From assembly GCF_900066015.1 (NCBI RefSeq), contig NZ_LN890655.1:2334726-2398725 (forward strand): 64,000 nucleotides of DNA, given 5' to 3'. Positions 51,739-60,900 of the stretch are shown here, in pieces; position 1 is the stretch's first letter; each line of letters begins with the position of its first letter. This DNA comes from Candidatus Promineifilum breve. GTDB taxonomy: Bacteria; Chloroflexota; Anaerolineae; Promineifilales; Promineifilaceae. The notes beneath the pieces are model-generated. The model was not told where the DNA came from. It worked only from the letters and a program-made list of their open reading frames with translations, and made no database searches. A program made the translations under genes and the position numbers.

Positions 51739-53670
51739 CTATTGGTCCGCAATCTTCTCGTACGGCTTGGCCTCGTAACCGGCCTTGACTTCTATGGCTG
51801 GGTTGTTGACCATGTGGAAGTGGAGCAGCCCTTGATCATCGATCCGCCACTGAAAGGCATCGGTATCGCCCTGGCAGTCAAGCCCATCCCTTGTTGTGAA
51901 GGTAATGCTTACGTAATCGTCAACCAGGACCATCGGGCCTTCGCATAAGGCCGTGTCCCCTTTGCCATAATCTTCTGTCCCCAGCCAGTACCAGGTGTAA
52001 TTACCGTCCTCGAATGTCAAGGTATACACACCGGACCAGTCGGGGGCTTTCCCCACCGACACACCCATATTGATGACGTCCTCATTGGTCAGTGTGACCT
52101 GCCAGACGCCATTCGGCGGCAGCCCTGTCGACCAGGTCTCAACCTTCTGGTACGGCCTGGCTTCGAACACCGCCCGGACTTCAGTAAATGGGTCGTTTAC
52201 GGTTGCAAGCAGGTGAAAGTGGAGTCCTTCTTCGTCGAGTCGCCATTGGATGTCATCCGAAAAATCATCAGTTGCTAACCGAACGAAATCCTCGACAACT
52301 TCGTAGGTCCCATCAGCTGAAGCGGTCTGACCTTTTCCATAATCTTCGGTTCCCAGCCAGGTCCAATGAAAAACGCCATCCTGAAAGGTGAAGGTGTGCA
52401 AACCGGACCAATCGGGTGCCTTGCCCGTCGACACACCCAACTTGATGACGTCCTCGTTGGTCAGCGTAACCTGCCAGACTCCATTCGGCGGCAGCCCTGT
52501 CGACCAGGTCTGCGCGCTCGCGTCGAGTGTCGGAACCGGTTGTGCCAGTGCGTAGGCGCAGGCCTCTACGGCCGGCGAGGCTGGAGTATTCGCCTTAAGC
52601 TCGCGGATGGCGGCGACCAGCTCCGCGTTCCGCGGCTCTTGTTCAATCCAGTCGAAGACTGGTTGGGCAGCCTTTTCAAATGCCGCGAGCTGCTCATCGC
52701 TGGCCAGGACGACCGCGCCGAAATCCGAGCACCAGGCCCTGGCCGCCTCAACCTCGCCAGGGTATTCGGCGATGGCTTTCTTTTGGGCCGCGGCCGCGGC
52801 TTCGCCCAGAATCGCTTGCTGGGCTTCGCTGAGTTTTCCAAATGCATCCCCATTGGCAAACAACACCGCGTACTTGGGAAAGAAGGTGACGTTGCCGGTG
52901 GCCGTTGGTGTTCCGGACAGCGAAAGCCCCTGGCGCAGCCCCGATTCAGCGATTTCGTATCCGCTTCCTCCATACATCGGAGTTCCGCCAAATACTTCGA
53001 TCAATCTCTCAGATACCCTCGAGGTGACTACGCGGATTGTTCGCCCGGCAAAATCGGTGGGTGAGAGAATCGGCTTGTCCGGCATGAGGGAGAAGGGGTG
53101 ACGCAGGTCTTCCGGCAACAGCGCTAACCCCGTCATGCCGTACTGCGACAGGTCCGCCAACATCCGGGCCGCAATATCACTCGTGGCCACTGCTTTGGCT
53201 AAAGCGTCATTGTCAATCAGAAATGGCGCTTGCAGGGCTTGAAAACTCGGGATGTCCTGGGTATCCCAGGCGCGCGCTGCCGCCAGGCCCACATCGGCCT
53301 GTCCGCTTTTCACCTGCTCGACGATGCGACCTTCAAAACCGGCCTGGCTGGCGTCTCCGGAATCCCAGACCGGTTCGATGATGATTTCCCCATCGGAAAG
53401 CTGCTTGACCTGGTCGATGAACTCCTGCGCGTAAGGCTCGGTATATTCGCCTTGATTGTCCGCTATCGCGAAACGCAAAACGACCGGCCCGCTTGGCGTC
53501 GGCGATGCCACCGGCTGAGAAGTGGCTGTCGCCACAGGTTCAGAAGTGGCTGCCGCCACAGGTTGAGAAGTGGCTGTCGCCACCGGCCCAGCCTGGGGTG
53601 AACAAGCCCCCAGGACGAAAACGGCGCTCAATAGTACAACTATTAAATTGAGATAGTAATTCTTCGACAT
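51739..53670 (-). CDS. TRAP-type substrate-binding lipoprotein with duplicated C-terminal domain
   Basis: The 643-residue protein has a lipoprotein signal (VVLLSAVFVLGACSPQ) and a VATATSQPVA-type tandem spacer. A DctP-like TRAP binding domain follows (about 55-380, LRFAIADNQGEYTEPYAQEF, FAGRTIRVVTSRVSERLIEV). Then come two tandem copies of one beta-rich domain (about 385-505 and 509-640; both open with TWSTGLPPNGVWQVTLTNED and contain GTEDYGKG). TRAP proteins bind organic acids and dock to a membrane pair, but no DctQ or DctM gene is next to it. TTAGGAGGATTACA precedes ATG 53670. Confidence 0.88.
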   Translation of the reverse strand: MSKNYYLNLIVVLLSAVFVLGACSPQAGPVATATSQPVAAATSEPVATATSQPVASPTPSGPVVLRFAIADNQGEYTEPYAQEFIDQVKQLSDGEIIIEPVWDSGDASQAGFEGRIVEQVKSGQADVGLAAARAWDTQDIPSFQALQAPFLIDNDALAKAVATSDIAARMLADLSQYGMTGLALLPEDLRHPFSLMPDKPILSPTDFAGRTIRVVTSRVSERLIEVFGGTPMYGGSGYEIAESGLRQGLSLSGTPTATGNVTFFPKYAVLFANGDAFGKLSEAQQAILGEAAAAAQKKAIAEYPGEVEAARAWCSDFGAVVLASDEQLAAFEKAAQPVFDWIEQEPRNAELVAAIRELKANTPASPAVEACAYALAQPVPTLDASAQTWSTGLPPNGVWQVTLTNEDVIKLGVSTGKAPDWSGLHTFTFQDGVFHWTWLGTEDYGKGQTASADGTYEVVEDFVRLATDDFSDDIQWRLDEEGLHFHLLATVNDPFTEVRAVFEARPYQKVETWSTGLPPNGVWQVTLTNEDVINMGVSVGKAPDWSGVYTLTFEDGNYTWYWLGTEDYGKGDTALCEGPMVLVDDYVSITFTTRDGLDCQGDTDAFQWRIDDQGLLHFHMVNNPAIEVKAGYEAKPYEKIADQ

Positions 53671-53846
53671 TGTAATCCTCCTAACCCAAGGTTGCTGGAA
53701 CGATGAAACCTTACCGATAAACTCATCCGGAGATATGACATTTCTTGCCAATCTCCCCAATTTGAGAACAAATATCTTATTGATATAGAGGGGATTACCA
53801 ATTATAATGAGGTCTGCACGTTCTCTTTCGGTCGCCAGGTAATAAA

Positions 53847-54227
53847 ATGAATAGCTCTCCCCATCCCGCATCTTTCGATGAGTTTTTCAATTTCGGCGAT
53901 ATGCTGAAGTATCTGCGCCGCCGCGAACGCCTCACGCAATTGGAGCTTTCCATTGCCGTGGGCTACAGCGAAGCGCAGATCAGCCGTCTGGAGAAGAATA
54001 AGCGATTGCCCGACCTCGCCACCCTAAGAGCGCTGTTCATCCCCGCCCTGCACCTGCAAGATGAACCACAATTGACTGCTCGTTTTTTGGAGTTGGCTCA
54101 GTCGGCAAGGCAGCAGGACACGGCCGCGGCGGCGCAAAACGAGGCGATCCGCGCGAAAGTCAGGGGCGTCGTGCCCTCGAACGGCCGGAGATTGACCGCC
54201 AAAGGCCACTGGACAATTTGGATATGA
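53847..54227 (+). CDS. Truncated XRE-type regulator (N-terminal part of a large regulator)
   Basis: The 126-residue product has the helix-turn-helix [20 protein letters not shown] then [18 protein letters not shown] and then [20 protein letters not shown]. This is the usual N-terminus of the large XRE regulators with an ATPase and TPR part that are common in Chloroflexota. Here the frame ends after about 100 residues with a non-matching tail ([12 protein letters not shown]). It may be a remnant or a short stand-alone repressor. A palindromic repeat follows its stop. Confidence 0.7.
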   Translation: MNSSPHPASFDEFFNFGDMLKYLRRRERLTQLELSIAVGYSEAQISRLEKNKRLPDLATLRALFIPALHLQDEPQLTARFLELAQSARQQDTAAAAQNEAIRAKVRGVVPSNGRRLTAKGHWTIWI

Positions 54228-54234
54228 CATGCAT

Positions 54235-54288
54235 AGAAACCGGGTTCCCCAGAGCGAATTTCCATTCGCTCCGGGAAACCCGGTTTCT
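54235..54288. repeat. Palindrome AGAAACCGGGTTCC...GGAAACCCGGTTTCT
   Basis: An imperfect inverted repeat of 54 bp lies after the truncated regulator. Half of it also occurs at 50924-50940. It could act as a terminator hairpin for the convergent genes. Confidence 0.85.
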
Positions 54289-54316
54289 CGGGGATAGTCG
54301 CGGCGCGGCCGAATCG

Positions 54317-54658
54317 CTAGGCGGTTTCTAGCGTGGCCAGCAACTCTTCAAGCAGTTCATCCAGGCGCTCGAAGCGCTCGCGCCAGGCTTGCTCGTAGGG
54401 GCTGACCCACTCGTAGATCGGCCGCAACGCCTCGCTGTTCAGCGCGTAAAACCGCTGCCGACCCTCATCGCGCACGCGCACCAGGCCAACCTCGCGCAAC
54501 ACGTGCAGGTGCTTCGATACCTGCGGCTGGCGCATCTTGAGAGCGGTGGCGATGTCGTTGACCGGCAACTCGCCGGCGGCCAGCAGGTCGATGATGCGTC
54601 GTCGTTGTGGCTCGGCCACGGCGTTGAATGCGTCTGATGTCGTCGGCGTGCGTGCCAT
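54317..54658 (-). CDS. ArsR-family winged-helix repressor
   Basis: The 113-residue protein has the ArsR winged helix (AVAEPQRRRIIDLLAAGELP, then MRQPQVSKHLHVLREVGLVR, then DEGRQRFYALNSEALRP). A C-terminal helix with ERFERLDELLEELL may serve dimer contacts. There is no metal-binding Cys, so it is one of the metal-free members, often linked to SRPBCC genes. The 20-bp palindrome that fills its own promoter shows autoregulation. ATG 54658 is seven bases after the -10 box. Confidence 0.92.
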   Translation of the reverse strand: MARTPTTSDAFNAVAEPQRRRIIDLLAAGELPVNDIATALKMRQPQVSKHLHVLREVGLVRVRDEGRQRFYALNSEALRPIYEWVSPYEQAWRERFERLDELLEELLATLETA

Positions 54659-54665
54659 GGTTTGT

Positions 54666-54693
54666 ATTATATTCCTATATAGGAATATGTCAA
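54666..54693 (-). promoter_or_regulatory. Promoter with a 20-bp perfect palindromic operator for the ArsR gene
   Basis: On the minus strand, TTGACA (54693-54688) and TATAAT (54671-54666) are 16 bases apart. ATATTCCTAT-ATAGGAATAT (54669-54688) fills this spacer. Binding there would block RNA polymerase directly. Confidence 0.88.
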
Positions 54694-54714
54694 GGGATTG
54701 ATTATTAAGAAATT

Positions 54715-54868
54715 GAACGCGGATGACACGGATTGACGCGGATGAACGCGGATAAGAGAAGAAAGGAAAAACCCCCGGCTTGGCAGATACTTCTTAAATC
54801 AGCCAAATCGGGGGAATAGCTTCTGATTGATCCGCGTCAATCCGCGAAAATCCGCGTCATCCGCGTTC
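54715..54868. repeat. MITE-like element with ends of the GxxExxY type
   Basis: A 154-bp unit has GAACGCGGATGACNCGG inverted at both ends and a central hairpin (CCCCCGGCTT...AAATCGGGGG). It has no gene. The right end codes for the last residues of the phosphatase gene (RMERG, stop TGA). It is related to 831-1354 and 19216-19306. Confidence 0.88.
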
Positions 54869-55309
54869 CATTCTTTGCGCAATGAACGCTTCCCAGATGG
54901 GGTAATCGCTGCCGGCCCAGATGGGCGTCCGGAAGGCCGCGGCCTGCTCGGCCGACCAGCCCCGGTGCTCATGGGCATAGAGCCCGTAGAAAGCCGTGGC
55001 GCGGAAGTTGGCCGCGCAGTGGATGAGCAGCTTCTCGCCCGCCAGTTGGCTCATGGCTTGCTCGAAGGCGTCGTAGTCGGCATCGGTGGGGTTGCCCCAC
55101 TCGACCGGGATGTGGACGTAGGCCATGCCCAACGCGCCCACAAGACGCCCCTCATCCGCCAGACTGTGTCCGGGGTTGTAGGTCGCCAGATTGATCACGG
55201 CCGTGAAGCCATCGGCGGCCAAGTCGTGCAACTGCTCCGCGGTCGGCTGGCCGGCGGTGCTCAACCGGTCACTCACTTTGACGTAATTGAAAATCTCGTC
55301 GGTGCTCAT
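54857..55309 (-). CDS. Protein tyrosine phosphatase-like protein (HCAANFR type)
   Basis: The 150-residue protein has the loop LLIHCAANFRATAF (Cys and Arg of the phosphatase site) and the early pattern VKVSDRLSTAGQPTAEQLHD then FTAVINLA. It matches small phosphatase-like proteins related to DUF442. Its last residues come from the repeat at 54715-54868. ATG 55309 is chosen; a frame to 55441 overlaps a broken P-loop gene. Confidence 0.8.
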   Translation of the reverse strand: MSTDEIFNYVKVSDRLSTAGQPTAEQLHDLAADGFTAVINLATYNPGHSLADEGRLVGALGMAYVHIPVEWGNPTDADYDAFEQAMSQLAGEKLLIHCAANFRATAFYGLYAHEHRGWSAEQAAAFRTPIWAGSDYPIWEAFIAQRMERG

Positions 55310-55320
55310 TTGGTTTCCCA

Positions 55321-55478
55321 ATGATGGATTCGCGAACCATTTCTTCCTCGGACGGTACGCCGATGCTGTCAAAGAAATAGCAATGCAAACCCGGCCGGTT
55401 ACTGGCAGCCAGTCGCCGCACGGCCGCCATCTTGCCCGCACCGGACGCTCCGGTGACGATCACGAGTGCCGGGTTCAT
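55321..55478 (-). pseudogene. P-loop NTPase fragment (N-terminal part only)
   Basis: From ATG 55478 the minus strand codes for MNPALVIVTGASGAGKMAAV then RRLAASNRPGLHCYFF and DSIGVPSEEEMVRE, the start of a small P-loop kinase-like ATPase. The Walker A ends GK-M, where T or S is usual. After about 50 residues the homology stops and the frame runs into the phosphatase gene start, ending at 55269. The rest of the gene is gone. Confidence 0.65.
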
Positions 55479-55479
55479 C

Positions 55480-56142
55480 TCACGTCGCTTGGTCGACCTC
55501 GCGAACGTCAAGGATGTCGCTGACCACCGGCCGCACGGCCTCGACCAGCTTGTCGCGATCCACGTCCTGCACCTTCAGTACGATTTCGGCCGTGTCGCCA
55601 TGGGAGCCGAGGATGCCCTTCATGCCGATGCCGACGATGTTGCCCCCGGCTTCGAAGATGGCTGTGGTGATCTTGGACAGTTCGCCCTTGACGGCGGGCA
55701 CGGCCACGGCCAGACGCACACCCGACCGCCGTCCGCCCAACAGCTCCAGCAAATTCTTGAACAGGTCGGTCTCGGTGATGATGCCCACCAGGTCCGGCCC
55801 CTGCATCACCGGCAGGCCGCCGATTTTCTTATCGGCCATGAGCCGCGCCGCTTCTTCCAGCGGCGTCTTCTCGGATACGGTGACCACGTCATGGGTCATG
55901 ACCTTTTCGATCTTCAGCTTGCCCAATATGTCGGGAATCTCCCACACGGCCAGGGTGGTGGCCGGGGAGGGCGAGGCGTAGAGCAAATCCTTATCGGAGA
56001 CGATCCCGACGAGGCGGCCGTGGCTATCGACGACGGGCAGGCGGCGCACCTTGCGCTCACGCATCAGCCGCAGCGCGTCGGGCACGGGCGTGTCGGGCCG
56101 CACGGTGACGGGGTTGGGGGTCATAAGTTCACGGACGAGCAT
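55480..56142 (-). CDS. CBS-domain pair with C-terminal ACT domain (AcuB-like)
   Basis: The 220-residue protein has two CBS domains (MLVRELMTPNPVTVRPDTPV.., KIEKVMTHDVVTVSEKTPLE..) that bind adenosine nucleotides. An ACT-like domain follows (RLAVAVPAVKGELSKITTAI..) that binds an amino acid or similar ligand. It probably acts as a sensor or regulatory subunit. GGAGG precedes ATG 56142. The start region faces the repeat and release factor gene. Confidence 0.92.
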   Translation of the reverse strand: MLVRELMTPNPVTVRPDTPVPDALRLMRERKVRRLPVVDSHGRLVGIVSDKDLLYASPSPATTLAVWEIPDILGKLKIEKVMTHDVVTVSEKTPLEEAARLMADKKIGGLPVMQGPDLVGIITETDLFKNLLELLGGRRSGVRLAVAVPAVKGELSKITTAIFEAGGNIVGIGMKGILGSHGDTAEIVLKVQDVDRDKLVEAVRPVVSDILDVREVDQAT

Positions 56143-56290
56143 GGGAACCTCCTCGGTTGTGGGAACGACAGCGTTCGATTTTGCTAGGTAAGCGCATTAT
56201 AATGAGCCTGAGCGGGAAAGGAAAATAGAACGACCAATTATGCGCCATCAGGCCATAAGCGGGATAAGGACGTTCGCTATACAATCCCTT

Positions 56291-56322
56291 ATCAATCCGT
56301 GAAATCTGTGAAATCTGTGGAT
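56291..56322. repeat. Single-arm CACAGATTT-family repeat before prfA
   Basis: ATCAATCCGTGAAATCTGTG then AAATCTGTGGAT ends 11 bases before the prfA start. The leader thus contains the repeat and no clear ribosome site. Confidence 0.8.
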
Positions 56323-56332
56323 TCTCTTTTTT

Positions 56333-57412
56333 ATGAGTAACCTATACGACAAGCTGGATAAGGTCGTCGACCGCTACAACGAGATCGAGCGCCAGATGGC
56401 CGAGCCGGAAGTACTGGCCGACCACGTGCGCCTGACCGAACTGGCCCAGGAGCGCATGGACCTGAGCGAACTGGTCGAGACCTACCACGAATACAATCGC
56501 GCCCGCGAGGAGCTGGCCGGCGCGCGCATGATGAACGACGCCGAGGACGACCCGGAACTGGCCTTCATGGCCGCCGAGGAGATCGACCGGCTGTCGACCG
56601 AACTGGAGCGGCTGGAGGGCCGGCTGCGTTCGCTGCTCATCCCCCGCGACCCGCGCGACGACCGGAACGTGTTCATCGAAATCCGCGCCGGCACCGGCGG
56701 CGACGAGGCCGGCATCTTCGCCGCCGACCTGTTGCGCATGTACAGCCGCTACGCCGAGGCCCGCCGCTGGAAGACGGAGATCGTCGATGAGAACGACACC
56801 GGCGTGGGCGGCTACAAGGAGGTCATCCTGGCCGTCAAGGGCAAGGGGGCCTATTCGCGCCTGAAGTTCGAGAGCGGCGTCCACCGCGTGCAGCGCGTGC
56901 CGCAGACGGAATCGCAGGGGCGCATCCACACCAGCGCGGCCACCGTGGCCGTCATGCCCGAACTTGACCCGGTGGACATCACCCTCGACGAGCGCGACTT
57001 GCAGATCACGGCCGAGTTCTCTTCCGGCCCCGGCGGCCAGCATATGCAGAAGAACCAGACCGCCGCCCGCGTCATCCATAAGCCATCGGGGTTGATGGTC
57101 AAAATCCAATCCGAGCGCAGCCTGTCGCAGAACAAGCAGGTGGCGATGGGGATCATCCAGGCCCGGCTGGAGGAGATGGAGCAGGCCAAGCAAAGCTCGG
57201 CCGTGGCCGCCGAGCGCAAGGCCCAGGTGGGTAGCGGCGACCGCAGCGAGAAGATTCGCACCTACAACTATCCCCAATCGCGCGTCACCGACCACCGCGT
57301 CGGCTTCACCAGCTATAACCTGCCGGTGGTCATGGACGGCGACCTCGACTCGTTCATCGACGCGCTGATCCTGGCCGACGAGTCGGAGAAACTATCGGCA
57401 GCGACGGAGTGA
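56333..57412 (+). CDS. prfA: Peptide chain release factor 1
   Basis: It ends translation at UAA and UAG. The 359-residue protein has the full length, GGQ in [18 protein letters not shown] (peptide release) and [20 protein letters not shown]. The stop-codon reader that is PAT in E. coli (PxT) reads PQT here, in [18 protein letters not shown]. The end ([17 protein letters not shown]) is normal. It is followed 7 bp later by the MaoC-like gene. Confidence 0.97.
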   Translation: MSNLYDKLDKVVDRYNEIERQMAEPEVLADHVRLTELAQERMDLSELVETYHEYNRAREELAGARMMNDAEDDPELAFMAAEEIDRLSTELERLEGRLRSLLIPRDPRDDRNVFIEIRAGTGGDEAGIFAADLLRMYSRYAEARRWKTEIVDENDTGVGGYKEVILAVKGKGAYSRLKFESGVHRVQRVPQTESQGRIHTSAATVAVMPELDPVDITLDERDLQITAEFSSGPGGQHMQKNQTAARVIHKPSGLMVKIQSERSLSQNKQVAMGIIQARLEEMEQAKQSSAVAAERKAQVGSGDRSEKIRTYNYPQSRVTDHRVGFTSYNLPVVMDGDLDSFIDALILADESEKLSAATE

Positions 57413-57419
57413 GGAGAAC

Positions 57420-57884
57420 ATGACTGAGCTTGTCTACCAGCCCAAGGGCCTGTATTTTGAGGACTTCACCATCGACGTGCGGTTGCGCACCGCTGGGCGG
57501 ACGATCACCGAGGCCGACATCGTGGCCTTCGCCGGGCTGTCGGGCGATTACAACCAGATTCACACCAACGCCGTCTATGCCGCCAACGATACCTTCGGCC
57601 AGCGCGTGGCCCACGGCCTGCTCGTCCAGTCCATCGCCACCGGGCTGGCCGTGCAGTCGGGGGTTATCGAGGGCACGGTGCTGGCCTTTCGCGAACTGGA
57701 GTGCAAGTTCAGCCTGCCCGTCTACATCGGCGACACCGTCCACGTCGAAATCGAGATCGTCGAGACCAAGGCCTTCCCCCGGCTGCGCGGCGGCAACGTG
57801 ACGATGAAGTACGCCGTGGTCAATCAGGCCGGCGCGGCCGTCCAGCGCGGCAACTGGGTGATGCTGGTGAAGAGCAGAGGCTAA
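57420..57884 (+). CDS. MaoC-like (R)-hydratase/dehydratase
   Basis: The 154-residue hot-dog-fold protein has the hydratase motif FAGLSGDYNQIHTNAVYA. The catalytic Asp and His are present, while the usual N-P after the Asp is N-Q. It probably hydrates enoyl-CoA or a related thioester. GAGGAGAAC precedes ATG 57420. It follows prfA closely. Confidence 0.88.
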   Translation: MTELVYQPKGLYFEDFTIDVRLRTAGRTITEADIVAFAGLSGDYNQIHTNAVYAANDTFGQRVAHGLLVQSIATGLAVQSGVIEGTVLAFRELECKFSLPVYIGDTVHVEIEIVETKAFPRLRGGNVTMKYAVVNQAGAAVQRGNWVMLVKSRG

Positions 57885-57948
57885 ACGTGGGCGCGGCGTA
57901 GGGGGGCGACAGGAACCCGCGACCCCCTACCGGCGTCAAGCAACTAGT

Positions 57949-60900
57949 ATGCAAGACGAAACAGATCGCCAACCAGACGAAACACCCACCGGCGGAGAGC
58001 GCCGCTCCTCGCCGCTGCAACCCTACCCCAAACCGGACAACCCGCCCGAGGAGCCGGAGACGATTTCGCTTCTCGATTTGATGGCCCAGGAGTCGGAGGA
58101 GCAGGGGCAGATCACCATTGAGCTGCCGCCCGAAGCCCTGACGGTCGAATTGCCGCCGCTGGTGCCCTCGAACCCGCCGGCCGTCGTCCCCCCGCCGCCT
58201 GCGGCCGATGACGACGATGACCAGGACACCCCTACCTCCACCATTCCGCCGTTGGGCCAACCGCCGGCCGGGCAATCCGGGGGTTCCGGCCGCACCGAGC
58301 GCCCATTGACCCGCCAGGAGTTCGAGCCGGAACCCAGGCCCACCGTGGAAGACACCGAGGCCACGACCGTGCAGCCGCGCACGGCCTTTCCGGGGGCGAC
58401 GCAGATAAGGCGACCGCAGACCACGGACCACAGACCACAAGCCACCGACCAGCGACCGCCGACCACCGACCACCGACCGGCGGATAGCGAGCAGACCACC
58501 CAGGTGCGACCCCGTCCGGCAGCCGGTGGCCGCCCAACATCGCCGCCGCCGACCGCGACCAGCCGCCCATCGTCGCCGCCGCCCACCACGGCCGGCCGCC
58601 CGCCATCGCCGCCACCGCCGCGTTCGCCGTCGGCCGCGGGACGTCCGCCGTCAGCCCCACCCCCACCCATCCAGAGCCACGTCGAGCAGCCCATGACCGC
58701 CGGGCGCATCGGGCGCGGGCTGCTGGTGACGTTGCTGGTGCTGTTTGTCGGCGGGTTGCTGCTGGCTTCGACGGCGGCCATCGGCTATAGCCTGGTGGCC
58801 GGCGATCTGCCGCGGCCGTCGGAATTGCGCGACCGGGCCAGCAGTTTCGAGACGGCCCGCATCTACGACCGCAACGGCCAGTTGCTCTACGCCCCGGTCG
58901 ATCCGAATACGGGCAACCGCACCTACGTGCCGTTGGCCCGCATCTCGCCCTATCTGGTTCAGGCGACCATCGCTACCGAAGACAAGCGCTTCTACGACAA
59001 CCCCGGCTTCGACATCATCGGCCTGGGTCGGGCGGTCATCATGGCCGCCCGCGAGCAGGAAGCCGTGGCCGGGACGAGCACCATCACCCAACAATTGGTG
59101 AGGGCCACGCTGCTGGACGAGGACGAACGCACCGAGCGCAGCTATCGCCGCAAGGTGCGCGAGATCATCCTGGCCGCCGAAATCTCCCGAACCTATAGCA
59201 AGGAAGAGATTCTCGAGCTGTATCTGAACGAGATCTACTACGGCAATCTGGCCTACGGCATCGAGGCCGCGGCCAACACCTACTTCAACAAATCGGCCGC
59301 CGACCTGACGCTGGCCGAGGCCTCGCTGCTGGCCGGGCTGCCCCAGGCCCCGGCCCTGTGGGATCCTTACACCGCGCCTGACAAGGCCCTCGGCCGCCAG
59401 CGCGAAGTGCTCAGCCTGATGGTCGCCAACGACCTGATCACCCTCGACGACGCCCAGGCGGCGCTGGACGAAATGGCCGGGCGCGTCTACACCTTGCAGC
59501 GGCCGGAAGTGACCATCCGCCACCCGCACTTCACCTTCACCGTGTTGCAACAGGCCGAAGAGCTGCTCGGCGCGCAGTCGCTCTATCGCGGCGGCCTCAG
59601 CATCCGCACGACGCTCGACCCCGACGCGCAACGGCTGGCCGAGGAAGCCGTGGCCGCCAACCGCGAGGCCATCAACGTCGGCGGGGCCAACAACGCCGCG
59701 CTGGTCGCCCTCCAGCCACAGACGGGCGAGATATTGGCCATGGTCGGCAGCGCCGATTTCAACGACGAGGCCATCAGCGGCCAGGTCAACATGGCCCTGG
59801 CCCCGCGTCAGGCCGGTTCGACCATCAAGCCGCTGGTCTATCTGGCCGCCTTCGAGCGCGGTTGGACGCCGGCCACGCTGCTGTGGGACGTGCAAACGGA
59901 GTTCCCCGACGGCGCGAACCCCGTCTACGTGCCCAAGAACTTCGACGACGAGTTCCACGGCCCGCTGCGCATCCGCCCGGCGCTGGCGAACTCCTACAAC
60001 ATCCCGGCGGTCAAGACGCTGGAGTTCGTCGGCGTGTGCGAATTCATCGCCAATGTGCAAAAGGTGGGGCTGACCAATCTGCAAGACCCCGGTTGCGCCG
60101 AGGCCGGCACGCCGCGCAACTATGGGCTATCGCTGGCCCTGGGTGCGGGCGAAGTGCCGCCGCTGCAACTGGCCGGGGCGTTCGGCGCGCTGGCCAACGG
60201 CGGCCGCTACACCGCGCCCTACGCCATCAGCCGCATCGAAGACCGGCAAGGCAACGTGCTCTACGAGGCCCCGGCCCCCGGCGCGGCGGCCACGCAAGCC
60301 ATGCGCGAGGAGCACGCCTATCTGCTGACCAACATCCTGAGCGACAACAACGCCCGCCTGGCCGAGTTCGGCCAGAACAACACCCTGATCATCCCCGGCT
60401 ATCAGGTGGCGGCCAAGACGGGCACCAGCGGCTCGACGGCCGATGACGTGCGCGACGGCTGGACCATCGGTTACGCGCCGCAGGTGCTGACCGCGGTCTG
60501 GGTCGGCAACACCGACAACCGGCCCATCGGCTCCGGCCAATCGGGCTACCGGCTGGCCTCGCCCATCTGGAACCGCTTCATGTCGTCCTACCTGAACGGC
60601 CGCGAGGCGCTGGCCTTCGTCCGGCCGCCGGCGGTCATCGACCGCGAGATCTGTGCCGACACGGGTATCGCCGTCGGCCCCGATTCGACCTGCGGCCCGC
60701 GCGTGACCGAGGTGTTCGCCGGCGACCAGCCGCCGCAAGATGCCTCGCAGGGCGTGACCCGCGTGGCTATCGATCTATGGACGGGCTTGCAGGCCAACAC
60801 GTCCTGCAACGATGCCGTCTACGAGGCAACGTTCGGCGGCGGCGTGCCAGTGAACGGCCGGCCCGACGTGCTGGAGCGGGAGCGCGTGCTGGCGACGAAC

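Noticed and set aside
58651-60084. A 477-codon open frame on the minus strand
   Set aside because: It is antisense to the transglycosylase and transpeptidase parts of the penicillin-binding protein and has no family motif.
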